From NCBI GenBank assembly GCA_031459935.1, contig JAVKHN010000014.1, positions 1 to 44,353 of the forward strand: a DNA stretch of 44,353 bases, read 5' to 3'. The translations under genes and the position numbers were made by a program. This stretch comes from Sysuimicrobium calidum. Lineage in GTDB: Bacteria; Sysuimicrobiota; Sysuimicrobiia; Sysuimicrobiales; Sysuimicrobiaceae. Shown piece after piece: positions 7,998 through 16,873 of this stretch. Position 1 is the stretch's first letter. Each line of letters begins with the position of its first letter. A model generated the notes under the pieces. It was not told the DNA's origin. It did no database searches and saw only the letters and a list, made by a program, of their open reading frames with translations.

Positions 7998-8527
7998 CCT
8001 TCCACCTCCTGCAGCAGCCGTACCACTTCCGGAAGGGCCTGTTCCGCCCGCACCCGGAGCTCCTCGGGGGAGAGGCTGCTGATGGGGTGCGGAATGGCCA
8101 CGTACGGATACCCCTCCAACCCCTGGGCCCTGGCCATGGCGTCCGCGGTGCGGCGGAAGGCGTCCGTGATCACCGCGGCGGCCGGGATCCCCCGCTCCTC
8201 GAACAAGATGCCGTCGGCCACACTGGCCGCGCTGCAGGACCCTCAGTCCCCCACCCCGGGGATCACGAAGTCGCACTGGGCGCTCAACTCCTCCACCAGT
8301 TCCGGGCTCACAGGGACCGCGAAGTGCGGCTTACGCCGCAGCACGACCTCGCCCACCCCATACCGCTCCCGGAGGAGGGTCCCCAGGGCCCGGAGGAAGA
8401 CATCCGCGTTCCGCTTGCCGTTGTCCACAAGCCCTACCCGCGCACCCCGCAGGGCCCGACCGCCCCGCGGGGCCATGCGCCGCGTGATCCCCTGGATCCC
8501 TCCCGTGGGGTCCACCAGCACCGCCAT
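7994..8527 (-). CDS. UGSC-type selenoprotein with in-frame TGA at codon 95 (copy A)
   Basis: Read straight through the TGA at 8243-8245, the frame gives 177 residues with selenocysteine at 95 in GVGD-U-G-S-C-SAAS. This is the Sec-Gly-Ser-Cys motif after which I recall the UGSC (seleno)protein family being named. Before the TGA is a Rossmann-like region (RVGLVDNGKRNADVFL, C85); after it come ASVADGILFEERG and VAIPHPISSLSPEE. The paralogue at 14113-15714 matches on both sides of its own TGA, so the TGA is not a chance stop. The UxxC pair resembles thioredoxin-type redox centres, but the reaction is unknown. The ATG is preceded by GGAGG, six bases after the ATPase stop. A nonsense-mutated pseudogene is the alternative; it is unlikely given the conserved TGA position and hairpin. 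Confidence 0.88.
8215..8229 (-). promoter_or_regulatory. Candidate bacterial SECIS hairpin, copy A
   Basis: On the coding strand, numbering the TGA as bases 1-3, bases 17-31 form CGGCC-AGTGT-GGCCG: five G/C pairs closing a pentaloop, or six pairs with a GTG triloop. The loop falls at bases 22-26 with G23 and T24, the same place as the loop of the E. coli fdhF SECIS as I recall it. The identical 15-mer sits at the identical distance in copy B. SelB would bind here to recode the TGA. Confidence 0.7.
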
Positions 8528-8533
8528 CCCTCC

Positions 8534-9667
8534 TCACCTCCCTCCTTCGATCTGGTCTTTCGCTGCATCCGGGGGCCGATCGCGCAACAGGAGAATCCAC
8601 CGTGGATCCAGCCGGAGGTAGACCGTCTCCTCGGACCGCCAGCCCGGCCTCCCGTACACCATCAGGGTCACCCTTCCATCTCCCAGAGCGATCCGGTACC
8701 GCATCACCGTCCCCTCGAACAGGGCGGACTGAACTCTCCCTGCCACCACGTTCAGTTCGCCCGTCGGTTCCGACTCCACCCCCACGTGCTCCGGACGGAT
8801 CCCCACCCACACCTGCTCCCCTGGCGGCACGTCCGTCCCCTCCAGCTGTACCTGCAGCCGTCCGCACTCCGTCTCCACCACGCCCACCTGACCGTTCACC
8901 GCCACCAGGCGGCCCGGAAACAGGTTTGTGGTCCCCACAAACTCCGCCACGAACCGGGCCCGGGGCCGCTCGTACAGCTGCTGCGGGGTACCCACCTCCT
9001 CCACTCTTCCCTCCCGCATCACCGCCACCACATCTGACAGCGAAAGCGCCTCCACCTGGTCATGCGTCACGTAGACGGTGGTGATCCCCAGCTTCCGCTG
9101 GAGCTCCCGTAGCTCCTCCCGCACCTGCTCCCGCACCTTCGCATCCAGGTTGCTGAGGGGCTCGTCCAACAGAAGAACCTGCGGCTCGTACACCAGCGCC
9201 CTCGCCAGAGCCACCCGCTGCTGCTGACCTCCGCTCAGCAGCGGCGCGGGACGGTCCGCCAACCCCCCAAGCCCCACCAGCTCCAGTACCGCCTCCACCC
9301 GCCTCCGGATCTCCCAGGAGGGCAGGCGCCGGACCCGCAACGGGTACGCCACGTTCTCGAACACCGTCAGGTGGGGCCAGATGGCATAGGACTGGAACAC
9401 CATCCCGATGTTCCGGCGCTCCGGGGGCAGATAGACCCCCCGTGCCCGGCTGAAGATCAACCGGTCCCCGAACCAGATCTCCCCGTCGTCGGGACGCTCC
9501 AATCCCGCGATGCACCGCAGCACCGTGGTCTTGCCGCATCCGCTGGGGCCCAGCAGGGTCAGGATCCTCCCCTCCGGGGCCTCCAGGGTCACGCCATCCA
9601 CAGCCCGGACCCGCTGCCCCCGGAACTGGAATTCCTTCCGCAGGGAGACCAACCGGATGGAGGCCAC
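8534..9667 (-). CDS. ABC transporter ATPase, FbpC/PotA/UgpC type
   Basis: A 377-residue ATP-binding subunit. Walker A is GPSGCGKTT (about residues 39-47), the Q loop is in MVFQSYAIWPHLTV, the signature is LLSGGQQQR, Walker B is VLLLDEPLSNLD and the switch histidine is in YVTHDQVEA. A C-terminal beta-rich TOBE-like domain (about 245-365) follows, as in importer ATPases for Fe3+, polyamines and glycerol phosphate. The start is GTG, preceded by GAGGTGAT; the fold begins at once. It lies downstream of the two-lobed permease and is followed after six bases by the selenoprotein gene. With the permease and the family 1 binding protein it makes a complete importer. An AT-rich stretch just upstream (TATATT on this strand) might be a weak internal promoter. 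Confidence 0.92.
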   Translation of the reverse strand: MASIRLVSLRKEFQFRGQRVRAVDGVTLEAPEGRILTLLGPSGCGKTTVLRCIAGLERPDDGEIWFGDRLIFSRARGVYLPPERRNIGMVFQSYAIWPHLTVFENVAYPLRVRRLPSWEIRRRVEAVLELVGLGGLADRPAPLLSGGQQQRVALARALVYEPQVLLLDEPLSNLDAKVREQVREELRELQRKLGITTVYVTHDQVEALSLSDVVAVMREGRVEEVGTPQQLYERPRARFVAEFVGTTNLFPGRLVAVNGQVGVVETECGRLQVQLEGTDVPPGEQVWVGIRPEHVGVESEPTGELNVVAGRVQSALFEGTVMRYRIALGDGRVTLMVYGRPGWRSEETVYLRLDPRWILLLRDRPPDAAKDQIEGGR

Positions 9668-9772
9668 AGCCCATCACCTCAAACCTAATATACCCTCCTA
9701 ACCCCCCACCAAGCCGCGGAGGGGAGTTCCGGACCTACTAGCAGACGATTCCCCGGTCAGGGACTCATGGAT

Positions 9773-11488
9773 CTACGGGGTGGCGGGCTCGCGCATCCAT
9801 CGGCGTGCCGCGGCTACCACGACCACACACAGAACGCTCACCAGCATCCCGAGGGCCGCCATATCCCCCACCTGTCCATCTTCCCACAGGTGGAACAGCA
9901 AGGGACCCACGGGCTCTGAGCGGGGGGTGTACAGGAGGACGGAGGTGCTGAACTCCTGGATGTAAATGGTGAAGAGAATGGCCCAACCCGCCAGGAACCC
10001 GGGCCGCACGAGCGGCAGGAGGACCCTCCGGAACGTACCCCAGAACCCCGCTCCGCAGACCCTTGAGGACTCCTCCAGTTCTCGGTGTACCTGCACCATG
10101 GTAGAGGTCATGGCTCTCAAGCCGTAGGGGAGGAATCGGGTGACGTAGCTGATGAGCAGAATCCACAGGGTCCCATAGATGGGCAGGGGGAGTTGCGCGT
10201 AGGCCCACAGCAGTCCCACCGCCAGAGCCGTTCCGGGAAAGGCCCAAGGCACGAAGGAGAGCCCCTCCAAGATCCCGCTGAACCGTACCCTCCGGTGAAC
10301 GGTGAAGTACGCCACCAAGGAGGCGAGAAGCATGGCCACGGTGGCTCCGCCCAGGGCCAGGGTGAGGCTCACCTGAAGGGCACGCGCCACGCGGTTGCTT
10401 TGGAGGAGAAACGCGTAGTGCCGGAGCGTAAGCTGGCTCAGCATTTCCCAGGTCGGCACCTGGTAGTAGGGAACCAAGGAGACGTACACCAGGACCGTCA
10501 GGGGCACCATCACCAATAGACCGAGAATCCCCAACGCCACCCCGGAGGCCAGATACCGCCACGGGCCCAGGTTGATCACCCGAGGTCGGTATCCGCGTCC
10601 CGTGATGGTGGCATACCGCTCCGAGAGCGCGGTCAGCCTCCGGTAGATCCCCACCAGGGTGAGGGTCATGGCCAGCTGGCCGACCGCGTACGTGGCCGCG
10701 AGGTTGTGGTTGGGAGGAAGGGTGGCCATGGCCTCCCGGAAGATCTTCGTGCTCAGGACCTCGATCCCCACCGGCATTCCCAGGACCACGGGGATGTCCA
10801 GGCTCTCGATGGCCCGCGCGAAGTTCAGGGTGGCCGTGCCCAGGACCGCGGGGGCCATGATGGGGATGGTCACCCGGCGGGCAACGTCCAGCACGCCGGA
10901 ACCCGCCATCCGCCCTGCCTCCTCCAGGGCCGGATCCATGGCACGCAGTGCCGCGGAGAGGATGAGGAAGGCGAGGGGCGTGAGCACCAGCCCCTCCACG
11001 AACATCATGCCTCCCAGGGAGTACCCGTTCAGGGCGGGAAGCCCGAGGGGCTGCAAGACCCCGCGGTTGAGTAGTCCGATGCGGGGGCTCAGCACCAGGC
11101 TCCACGAAGTGGCCACGAGAAACCGGGGGATCACGTTGGGCGCTAGGCCGATGAGCTCGAAGAGGCCTCTGCCCGGCGCGTTCGTCCGTACCGTGATCCA
11201 GGCGAGAGCCGTTGCTAGAAGCATGGAGAATGCGGTCGAGCCGGAGGCAAAGAGGAGGGAGTTCGCCAGGATCCGGTACGTCTCTGGATCCGTGTAGGCT
11301 TCCCGGTAATGCGCCGTGGTCCAGCGTCCCGCAAGTCCCAGGGGCGCCTCACTCACGCTCCCGTAGAAGAGCATAAGCGTGGGGTACAGGGCGAGAAAGG
11401 CCACGAGGAGGCCAACCGCCACGGCCACCCACGTGCCCGTCTCCACCTGGAGCCACAGGCGTGGCGGTACCAACACCCGACCGTTCAT
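9773..11488 (-). CDS. Fused two-lobe ABC permease, FbpB type
   Basis: A 571-residue inner-membrane protein with about twelve hydrophobic helices in two homologous halves, the arrangement of FbpB/AfuB ferric-iron permeases and some thiamine and 2-aminoethylphosphonate permeases. Each half has an EAA-type loop contacting the ATPase: EEAGRMAGSGVLDVARRVTIP in the first half (read as a landmark near residue 190) and EESSRVCGAGFWGTFRRV in the second. The N terminus before the first helix is short and cytoplasmic. It lies between a family 1 binding protein gene (33 bases upstream) and the ATPase gene (105 bases downstream), so it is the channel of that importer. Whether it can also serve the orphan family 5 binding proteins is unknown, but cross-family pairing would be exceptional. 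Confidence 0.9.
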   Translation of the reverse strand: MNGRVLVPPRLWLQVETGTWVAVAVGLLVAFLALYPTLMLFYGSVSEAPLGLAGRWTTAHYREAYTDPETYRILANSLLFASGSTAFSMLLATALAWITVRTNAPGRGLFELIGLAPNVIPRFLVATSWSLVLSPRIGLLNRGVLQPLGLPALNGYSLGGMMFVEGLVLTPLAFLILSAALRAMDPALEEAGRMAGSGVLDVARRVTIPIMAPAVLGTATLNFARAIESLDIPVVLGMPVGIEVLSTKIFREAMATLPPNHNLAATYAVGQLAMTLTLVGIYRRLTALSERYATITGRGYRPRVINLGPWRYLASGVALGILGLLVMVPLTVLVYVSLVPYYQVPTWEMLSQLTLRHYAFLLQSNRVARALQVSLTLALGGATVAMLLASLVAYFTVHRRVRFSGILEGLSFVPWAFPGTALAVGLLWAYAQLPLPIYGTLWILLISYVTRFLPYGLRAMTSTMVQVHRELEESSRVCGAGFWGTFRRVLLPLVRPGFLAGWAILFTIYIQEFSTSVLLYTPRSEPVGPLLFHLWEDGQVGDMAALGMLVSVLCVVVVAAARRWMREPATP

Positions 11489-11521
11489 GCCGGTGCGTCT
11501 CGCCGCCAGGTTCCCCTCCGG

Positions 11522-12535
11522 CTACCGCCGGGCAAACAACCTTTCCAGCTCGCGCCGCCACTCCCGCAGCTGCTCTGCCCCGAGGGGCTGCGCCACCTGG
11601 AACCGGATCTGCTCCACGCCAGGGATAGCTGATTTCACTCCCCTCACCAGGACCGCCTCCCCCTCCTGCGCAATGGCCAGCAGCGCAGCTCGGGAGTGGA
11701 GTGTCTCCATGAGAAGTCTCGCCGCGTTGGGATGCGGAGGTCGGGCGCTCACGGCGAAGTGCGCCCCCACGGCCATCATGGGGTTGATCCGCGCATAGTC
11801 GATGGGAGCTCCCTGGGCCCTGAAGAGAGGGACGTAGTGCAGGAGGGTGATCCCCAGGGGGTACTCTCCGCTGATCACCTTGGGGGGGACCAGGGGATCC
11901 ATTCCGACGAAAGCAGGGTTCTGCTCCGCGAATCCCCGGAGAAACCGATCGTAATCCCTCCCCAGCACGCCCCTGAGCCAGTGCAGCCAGAGGGCGATGG
12001 TCACATTTCGTTGGGGATCCGCCATCACGATCTTTCCCCGCCACTTCGGATCGATGAGGTCGAGATACGAGCGGGGCACCTCCGCCGCCGACACCATCCG
12101 CGGATTGTAAATCACAGCATCGGCGATGACCCGGTAGGGGGGAGGGATGGTGGGATCCCGCCACGGGATCGTGAGCCCCTCGATGGAAGGCCACGGTCCC
12201 CGTCCGATGGCTCCCGCGTCCCGCAGCACCTGCATGGTCTCCGTGGTTCCCTCCGCTACGTCAAATAGCCAGCGGCCCACCCGGGTCTCCGTGAGCACTC
12301 GGTCGAGGATCCCGCTCGCGGAGCTCCGCCACTCCTCCACCTGCACCCCGTACCGCCCCTCGTAGATCTTCTTCACCACGTTGAAAATGGGTTCCCGCAT
12401 GGCCACGTACACGACCACCTTCCCCTCCTGCCGGGCCGCCTGCACCACGTCCGGCTGGGCTATCAGGTCTGGCGCCGATGCAAGGATCAGGGAGAGGCTC
12501 AAAACGATCCCCACCACGTGCCACCGGTACCTCAT
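11522..12535 (-). CDS. Family 1 ABC solute-binding protein, FbpA-like
   Basis: A 337-residue extracytoplasmic binding protein with a signal peptide (MRYRWH then hydrophobic residues up to about 22). The mature start, VVQAARQEGKVVVYVAM, is typical of the ferric-iron and related family 1 binding proteins, and SYLDLIDPKWRGKIVMADP is a hallmark of that group. The C-terminal lobe includes HPNAARLLMETLHS. The ATG chosen has GGAGGAG just upstream; a longer in-frame reading to 12661 adds a low-complexity stretch with no signal sequence and is rejected. The gene directly precedes the permease and ATPase, giving an A-B-C order. Iron is one possible ligand, but many proteins of this group bind organic anions or phosphonates; no tyrosine-based iron site was verified. 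Confidence 0.9.
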   Translation of the reverse strand: MRYRWHVVGIVLSLSLILASAPDLIAQPDVVQAARQEGKVVVYVAMREPIFNVVKKIYEGRYGVQVEEWRSSASGILDRVLTETRVGRWLFDVAEGTTETMQVLRDAGAIGRGPWPSIEGLTIPWRDPTIPPPYRVIADAVIYNPRMVSAAEVPRSYLDLIDPKWRGKIVMADPQRNVTIALWLHWLRGVLGRDYDRFLRGFAEQNPAFVGMDPLVPPKVISGEYPLGITLLHYVPLFRAQGAPIDYARINPMMAVGAHFAVSARPPHPNAARLLMETLHSRAALLAIAQEGEAVLVRGVKSAIPGVEQIRFQVAQPLGAEQLREWRRELERLFARR

Positions 12536-12566
12536 GGTCTCCTCCTGCTCTTTTCCAGAAATCCCC

Positions 12567-14093
12567 TTATTGCCGTGCCTTCCACGCATTCGCGGGCTCC
12601 CACCAGGGCCAGGTGGACTTGGTGAGGTGCCCCGTTCCACGAACCTCAGGCCAGGCGACATAGGTCCGCATGGCCATGAACACCGGAATTACCGTGTAGT
12701 CCTGCATCAGGAGCCGATGGACCTGCTGGAGCTTGTGCCGCTGAGGGGTCAGGGTCGCTGCAGATTCCTCCACAAGCCGCTCGAGCCCCTCCGGACGTTT
12801 CAGGCTGACAAACCCTTCCGGGGAATTCGTGAAGTAAAACCGCACGTAGTTGTTGAAGTTCGGGAAGTACCCGTAGAAGTGGAGAAGGACACCCCGCCAT
12901 CCGTTCCGCTGGTACTCCACATACCGCCCGATCTCCGGGGTTTCCAGCTCTGCCCGGATCCCCACCTCTTGGAGGTACCTCTGGACCGCCAGGGCGATGT
13001 CCCGCTCCAGGTAAAAGGCCTTTATGAGCCGGGTGCTGAACCCGTTGGGATATCCCGCCTGGGCCAGCAGCTCCTTCGCCCGCGCGGGATTGTACGCGGG
13101 GTCCCGGAGGTCCTGGAAGGCCGCCGGGCTCTGGGGGTGCGCAATTTGGTTCCACGGGCGCCAGTTCCCGCGCCCGAGCGCGCGTGCGATCGCATCCCGA
13201 TCTACCGCATACGCCAGAGCCTCCCGAACCCGACGGTCCGCAAAGGGGGAGTCTGAGTTGGCACTGTCCGGGATGATCATCAGGATCCCGGCTCCCGGAG
13301 GCCCTGTGATGGTCTGAAATCTTCCTGTGTCCCGGAGCTCCGCGATGATCTGAGGGTCTCCGAAACCCGCGATGTCCAGTTGACGCGCCAGGAGAGCAGC
13401 TTTGCGCGTCTGCTCATCCCGGATGAACCGCAGCTCCAGTCTGTCCAGGTAGGGCTTGCCACGATCCCAGTACTGCGCGAACCGCACGTAGTCTGCATAC
13501 GCGTTCGGATCGTACCGCACGATCCGGAACGGCCCTGTGCCCACCGGCTGCCACTGCGCCCGCTCCTGCCCCAGCCGCTGGATGGTGGCAGGGGAGGTGA
13601 TAAGAACGGCGCTCAGGGAGATATAGACGCCGTTGTCCCACTTCTCCAGGTTCACCCGCGCCGTGTACCGGTCCAGCACGTCCACGGACTTGATGTAGGC
13701 AGGCACCCGCCGCGCCTGGATATACCCCTCCAGGCTGAACTTCACCGCCTCCGCGGTCATCTCCGTGCCGTCGTGGAACAGGACTCCTCGACGAAGCCGG
13801 AGGAGGAGGGCTTTCCGGTCCGGGGCCACCTCCCACCGCTCCGCGAGCCTGGGCAGGACCCGGTTGTATGCGTCCACCCACACAGGGGCCTCGAAGACAG
13901 GCATGGCGGCGATGATGCCGAACACCGGCATGATCCACGGCACCCCGAAGGGACCTCCCGCGGGTTCGTCCGCCACCCGCAGCACCCCTCCCCGCTGAGG
14001 CCGCTCCGCAGGACCAGCCAAGCCCGCCACCCCCTGAGCGACGAGCAAAGCGGCCAGGGCCACGCCGACGGCCAACCCGACCCTCTTCCGCAT
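12567..14093 (-). CDS. Family 5 ABC solute-binding protein, copy B
   Basis: A 508-residue paralogue of the protein at 5374-6909, alignable along its whole length with few gaps (one small loss in VYISLSAVLITSP compared with VYISLGGSAALIASP). It has a signal peptide (MRKRVGLAVG then a long hydrophobic stretch), the RGGVLRVADEP mature start, the LAERWEVAP and VGTGPFRIVRYDP landmarks and the same C-terminal PANAWKARQ. The ATG at 14093 is chosen because it opens a proper signal peptide; the frame continues upstream but overlaps the selenoprotein fusion gene. It sits 19 bases downstream of that fusion gene. Conservation of the pairing of selenoprotein, partner and this binding protein in both modules suggests that the binding protein delivers or senses the substrate of the selenoprotein system. 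Confidence 0.92.
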   Translation of the reverse strand: MRKRVGLAVGVALAALLVAQGVAGLAGPAERPQRGGVLRVADEPAGGPFGVPWIMPVFGIIAAMPVFEAPVWVDAYNRVLPRLAERWEVAPDRKALLLRLRRGVLFHDGTEMTAEAVKFSLEGYIQARRVPAYIKSVDVLDRYTARVNLEKWDNGVYISLSAVLITSPATIQRLGQERAQWQPVGTGPFRIVRYDPNAYADYVRFAQYWDRGKPYLDRLELRFIRDEQTRKAALLARQLDIAGFGDPQIIAELRDTGRFQTITGPPGAGILMIIPDSANSDSPFADRRVREALAYAVDRDAIARALGRGNWRPWNQIAHPQSPAAFQDLRDPAYNPARAKELLAQAGYPNGFSTRLIKAFYLERDIALAVQRYLQEVGIRAELETPEIGRYVEYQRNGWRGVLLHFYGYFPNFNNYVRFYFTNSPEGFVSLKRPEGLERLVEESAATLTPQRHKLQQVHRLLMQDYTVIPVFMAMRTYVAWPEVRGTGHLTKSTWPWWEPANAWKARQ

Positions 14094-14112
14094 GGATCTC
14101 ACCCCCTGAAGG

Positions 14113-15714
14113 TTATTCGTGCGCCCGTGCCTGTGGAATGCGGCGCGTGATGGTTTGCCAGGCGAAGGTGGGGCACACCGTGGAGACCCCCGCGTTCCGG
14201 GCTCCCGCCACGACCAGGGTGATAGCCTCTGGAGCGGGTGCAAACCGCACGAAGGCCTCCTCCGGAAGCTGTGGGTCCAGCCCTCCTCCTTTCCCCAGCC
14301 GCCGCAGCTCCCCCGCCCGCCGGCCGAAGTGCTCCCAGAGGAACTCCCGCACCTGACGCTTGCTCCACCCCGCCTGGGCCAGCAGCTGTGCGTGCTCCGG
14401 TCCCATCACCACGATGGACCCGTGCCCGAACCGCCAGGGGAAGTACGCACCCGCGTAGGACATGGAGTCCGCGATGCTGAGGAGGATGTGCTCGGGCTGC
14501 TTGGAGTCCCGCTGCTCCACGTGCAGGGTGCTCTGGGCGAGGGCCACGGTCACCGCGCTCTCCTCCCGCCCAAACCCCCGCTCCACGTGCAGGGGCTCCC
14601 AGGGGCTTTCCTCCTCGTTCTCCGCGATGCAGAAGCTGAACTTCGCCGGGGTCCCCTGTGTGCTCTGGTCGTACCCGTGCGGCCGGATCCCCAACGCGTT
14701 CAGGATCACCAGCCGGACCGCTCGGCCCACGGTGGCGTTGGTCCGGTCCCCGGGGCCCAGGACGTTGTCCCGGCAGTTGAAAGCCAGCTGGTCCCGAATA
14801 GGGCCGTTCACGATCACCAGGACCGCCTGGCCGTGTTGGGGCATGAGCACCGCCCGATCCCCCACGAGCAGCTGCAGGGCCTCCAGGGCCGCGAGGACCA
14901 CGGGGAAGGACTCGGGCCGACAGCCCGCCATCACCGCGTTCGCGGCCGCCAATCGCACCGTGCACCTCCGCCCCAGGTGTTCTTGAGCCAGGATCACCTC
15001 CTCCGGGTCCCGATCCACACGGGCCAGGAACGCCCGGACAAGGTTCTCCGTGGGGGGTACCACGGGGAATCCATCCGTCCAGCCCCGGGCATAGCAGGAC
15101 TCGACCAGCGAGAGCTCCCCCTTCAGGAGAGGATCCTCTTCCACCGGGTTCCCCCAGACCTCGGCGGGCAGCCGGTCGACGCGTCGTTCCGCAACGCTCA
15201 GCAAGCGGACCACCTCGGGCAGGGCCTGCTCCGCGCGGGCCCGGAGCTCTTCCGGGGTGAGGCTACTGATGGGGTGCGGGATCACCACGTAGGGATACCC
15301 TGGCACTCCCAGGTCCCGGGCCATGGTGTCCGCAATTCCGCAGAAGGCCTCCGTGATCACCACCGCGGTGGGAACCCCCCGCTCCTCCAGTGCGATCCCG
15401 TCGGCCACACTGGCCGCGGCACAGGCCCCTCAATCCCCGACCCCGTGCACCACGAAGGCGCACGCCCCGGCGAGTTCCTCGAGGAGCTGCGGGGGCGCCG
15501 GGAGGGTGGGGTTCGGTTTGCGGCGGACGAGGATCTCCGCCACGTGGCAGCGCTCCCGGAGCAGGTCCCCGAGGGCCTGGGTGAAGCGATCCGCGTTCCG
15601 CTTCCCGCTGTCCACAAGCCCTACCCGAACTCCCCCGGGGGAACGCAGGCGTCGCGGTGCCATCGAGCGCTGGGTGCGCGCGGCCTTTCCGGTGGGATCT
15701 ACCAGCTGCGGCAT
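14113..15714 (-). CDS. UGSC-type selenoprotein fused to six-cysteine partner domain (copy B)
   Basis: Read through the in-frame TGA at 15430-15432, this is a 533-residue protein with selenocysteine at 95 in GVGD-U-G-A-C-AAAS, a Sec-Gly-Ala-Cys variant of the motif. Residues 1-175 match the separate selenoprotein at 7994-8527 (LVDPTG near the start, VGLVDSGKRNADRF, C85, ASVADGIALEERG, VVIPHPISSLTPEE). After a linker of about 25 residues, residues 200-533 match the partner protein at 6951-7997, with all six cysteines kept. The ATG at 15714 matches the start of copy A (M-x-x-LVDPTG) and has GGAGGT upstream. The fusion is the clearest evidence that both parts act as one unit. Standard gene calling would stop at the TGA or begin at a false GTG at 15408. 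No selA, selB, selC or selD is in the window. Confidence 0.88.
15402..15416 (-). promoter_or_regulatory. Candidate bacterial SECIS hairpin, copy B
   Basis: Bases 17-31 counted from the first base of the TGA form CGGCC-AGTGT-GGCCG, identical to copy A, including the wobble positions of the ASVAD codons. The bases just outside differ (TCC-TGC-AGC in A, GCC-TGT-GCC in B). The lower stem is not conserved, so only the upper hairpin is claimed. Confidence 0.7.
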
Positions 15715-15810
15715 CCTGTCCCACCACCTCCCTCCCAGCCTTCGCCTGCCCCTCACCCCAAAGTTTACCGGAGCCCGGTGGCCATCTGTTCCCACAGCCT
15801 TCTACCGGGA

Positions 15811-16794
15811 TCAGCGGACTGCAACCTCCACGGGCGGTGTCCCATAGGTATGGAAGGTGGCCACGGTGGGCATTCCCCAGGCCTGCCCCTTTTTGCGCTC
15901 CGCCTCGCTCCACACGATGGGCCTCCAGTCCGGAGCCAGGATCAGGCGGGCACCCGGGCATCCGATCTCCACCCGGTTTCCACCGGGCTCATAGACATAG
16001 AGGAAGAACGTCTGCTGGACGGCGTGCTTGTAGGGTCCGTACTCGATGAAAATCCCGTGCTCCAGGCAGATGTCCGCGGCCCGCAGGACCTCCTCCCGGC
16101 TGTCCACCGCATAGCATACGTGGTGGAACCGCCCGCGCGCTCCCGTCTGGTCCTCCGTGATGGCCACCTCATAGCCCTTGTTGTTCGTGGTCACCCACGC
16201 GCCCTTTTCCGACCCATCGTCGAAGATGATGATCTCCGTGAGCCGGCATCCCAGGGCCTCCTGCAGGAAGATCCGGGTGGCCCGCACGTCCACGGCGAAG
16301 AGGTTGATGTGGTCCAGCCGGCGCAGATTGGCACCCCGCCCGGGGAACCGGGAGGCCTGGTTCTTCAGCGCGGGCCTTGTTTCCTCCGTGGGTTGGTACC
16401 ACTCCACCTCGTAGAAGATCTCCCCCAGGTGGCCGTCCGGAGTACGGAACTGGTAGGCGGGGCCGTGCCCCCGATCCCCGTCGATCCATCCCACGCCGTA
16501 TCCCGAACGTTCCAGGTCCTGAACCCGTCGGGCGAGGGCCTCCGGACTTGCGGTGCGGAAGGCGAAGTGGCCCATCCCAGGCAGCCTCGCGGCCGTGAGC
16601 TTCAAGGTGTGATGGGCGTAGTCGTCCCACCCCCGCAGATACACGGAGTCCCCGGACTGCCCGGAGATGGTCATCCCCATCACCTCCACGAAGAACCGGA
16701 GGCTCTCCTCCAGCTTGGGGGTGAGGAGCTCGAGGTGGGCGAGGTGGGCGAGATCACACGTGGGGGGACTTGGAAGAATCCTCGGCTCGCTCAT
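15811..16794 (-). CDS. VOC-family extradiol dioxygenase-like protein (catechol 2,3-dioxygenase type)
   Basis: A 327-residue protein of two vicinal-oxygen-chelate domains. The N-terminal domain starts at LAHLAHLELLTP; the C-terminal domain supplies the expected iron ligands His162 (LDHINLF), His225 (FHHVCYAV) and Glu276 (GGNRVEIG). Their spacing of 63 and 51 residues is very close to that of XylE-type catechol 2,3-dioxygenases (about 61 and 51 from memory). Such enzymes cleave an aromatic ring next to a hydroxyl with O2 in the cytoplasm. The ATG at 16794 has GGAGGT six bases upstream. It heads the minus-strand block and is divergent from the hydrolase, regulator and GalB/GalC genes, so a ring-cleavage role fits. 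The substrate is unknown; a non-dioxygenase VOC enzyme remains possible. Confidence 0.87.
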   Translation of the reverse strand: MSEPRILPSPPTCDLAHLAHLELLTPKLEESLRFFVEVMGMTISGQSGDSVYLRGWDDYAHHTLKLTAARLPGMGHFAFRTASPEALARRVQDLERSGYGVGWIDGDRGHGPAYQFRTPDGHLGEIFYEVEWYQPTEETRPALKNQASRFPGRGANLRRLDHINLFAVDVRATRIFLQEALGCRLTEIIIFDDGSEKGAWVTTNNKGYEVAITEDQTGARGRFHHVCYAVDSREEVLRAADICLEHGIFIEYGPYKHAVQQTFFLYVYEPGGNRVEIGCPGARLILAPDWRPIVWSEAERKKGQAWGMPTVATFHTYGTPPVEVAVR

Positions 16795-16873
16795 GGATAC
16801 CTCCTTCGCCACAGGATGCGAAAATCCTCGCCATGCCTCGGTCTCCACTCTACGGGGATGCCTACGAGTCTGT

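Noticed and set aside
8222..8245. The two TGA-interrupted genes as pseudogenes or as pairs of separate short genes
   Set aside because: The TGA is at codon 95 in both diverged paralogues, inside the same motif and ahead of the same hairpin, and both sides remain conserved. Decay would not preserve this twice.
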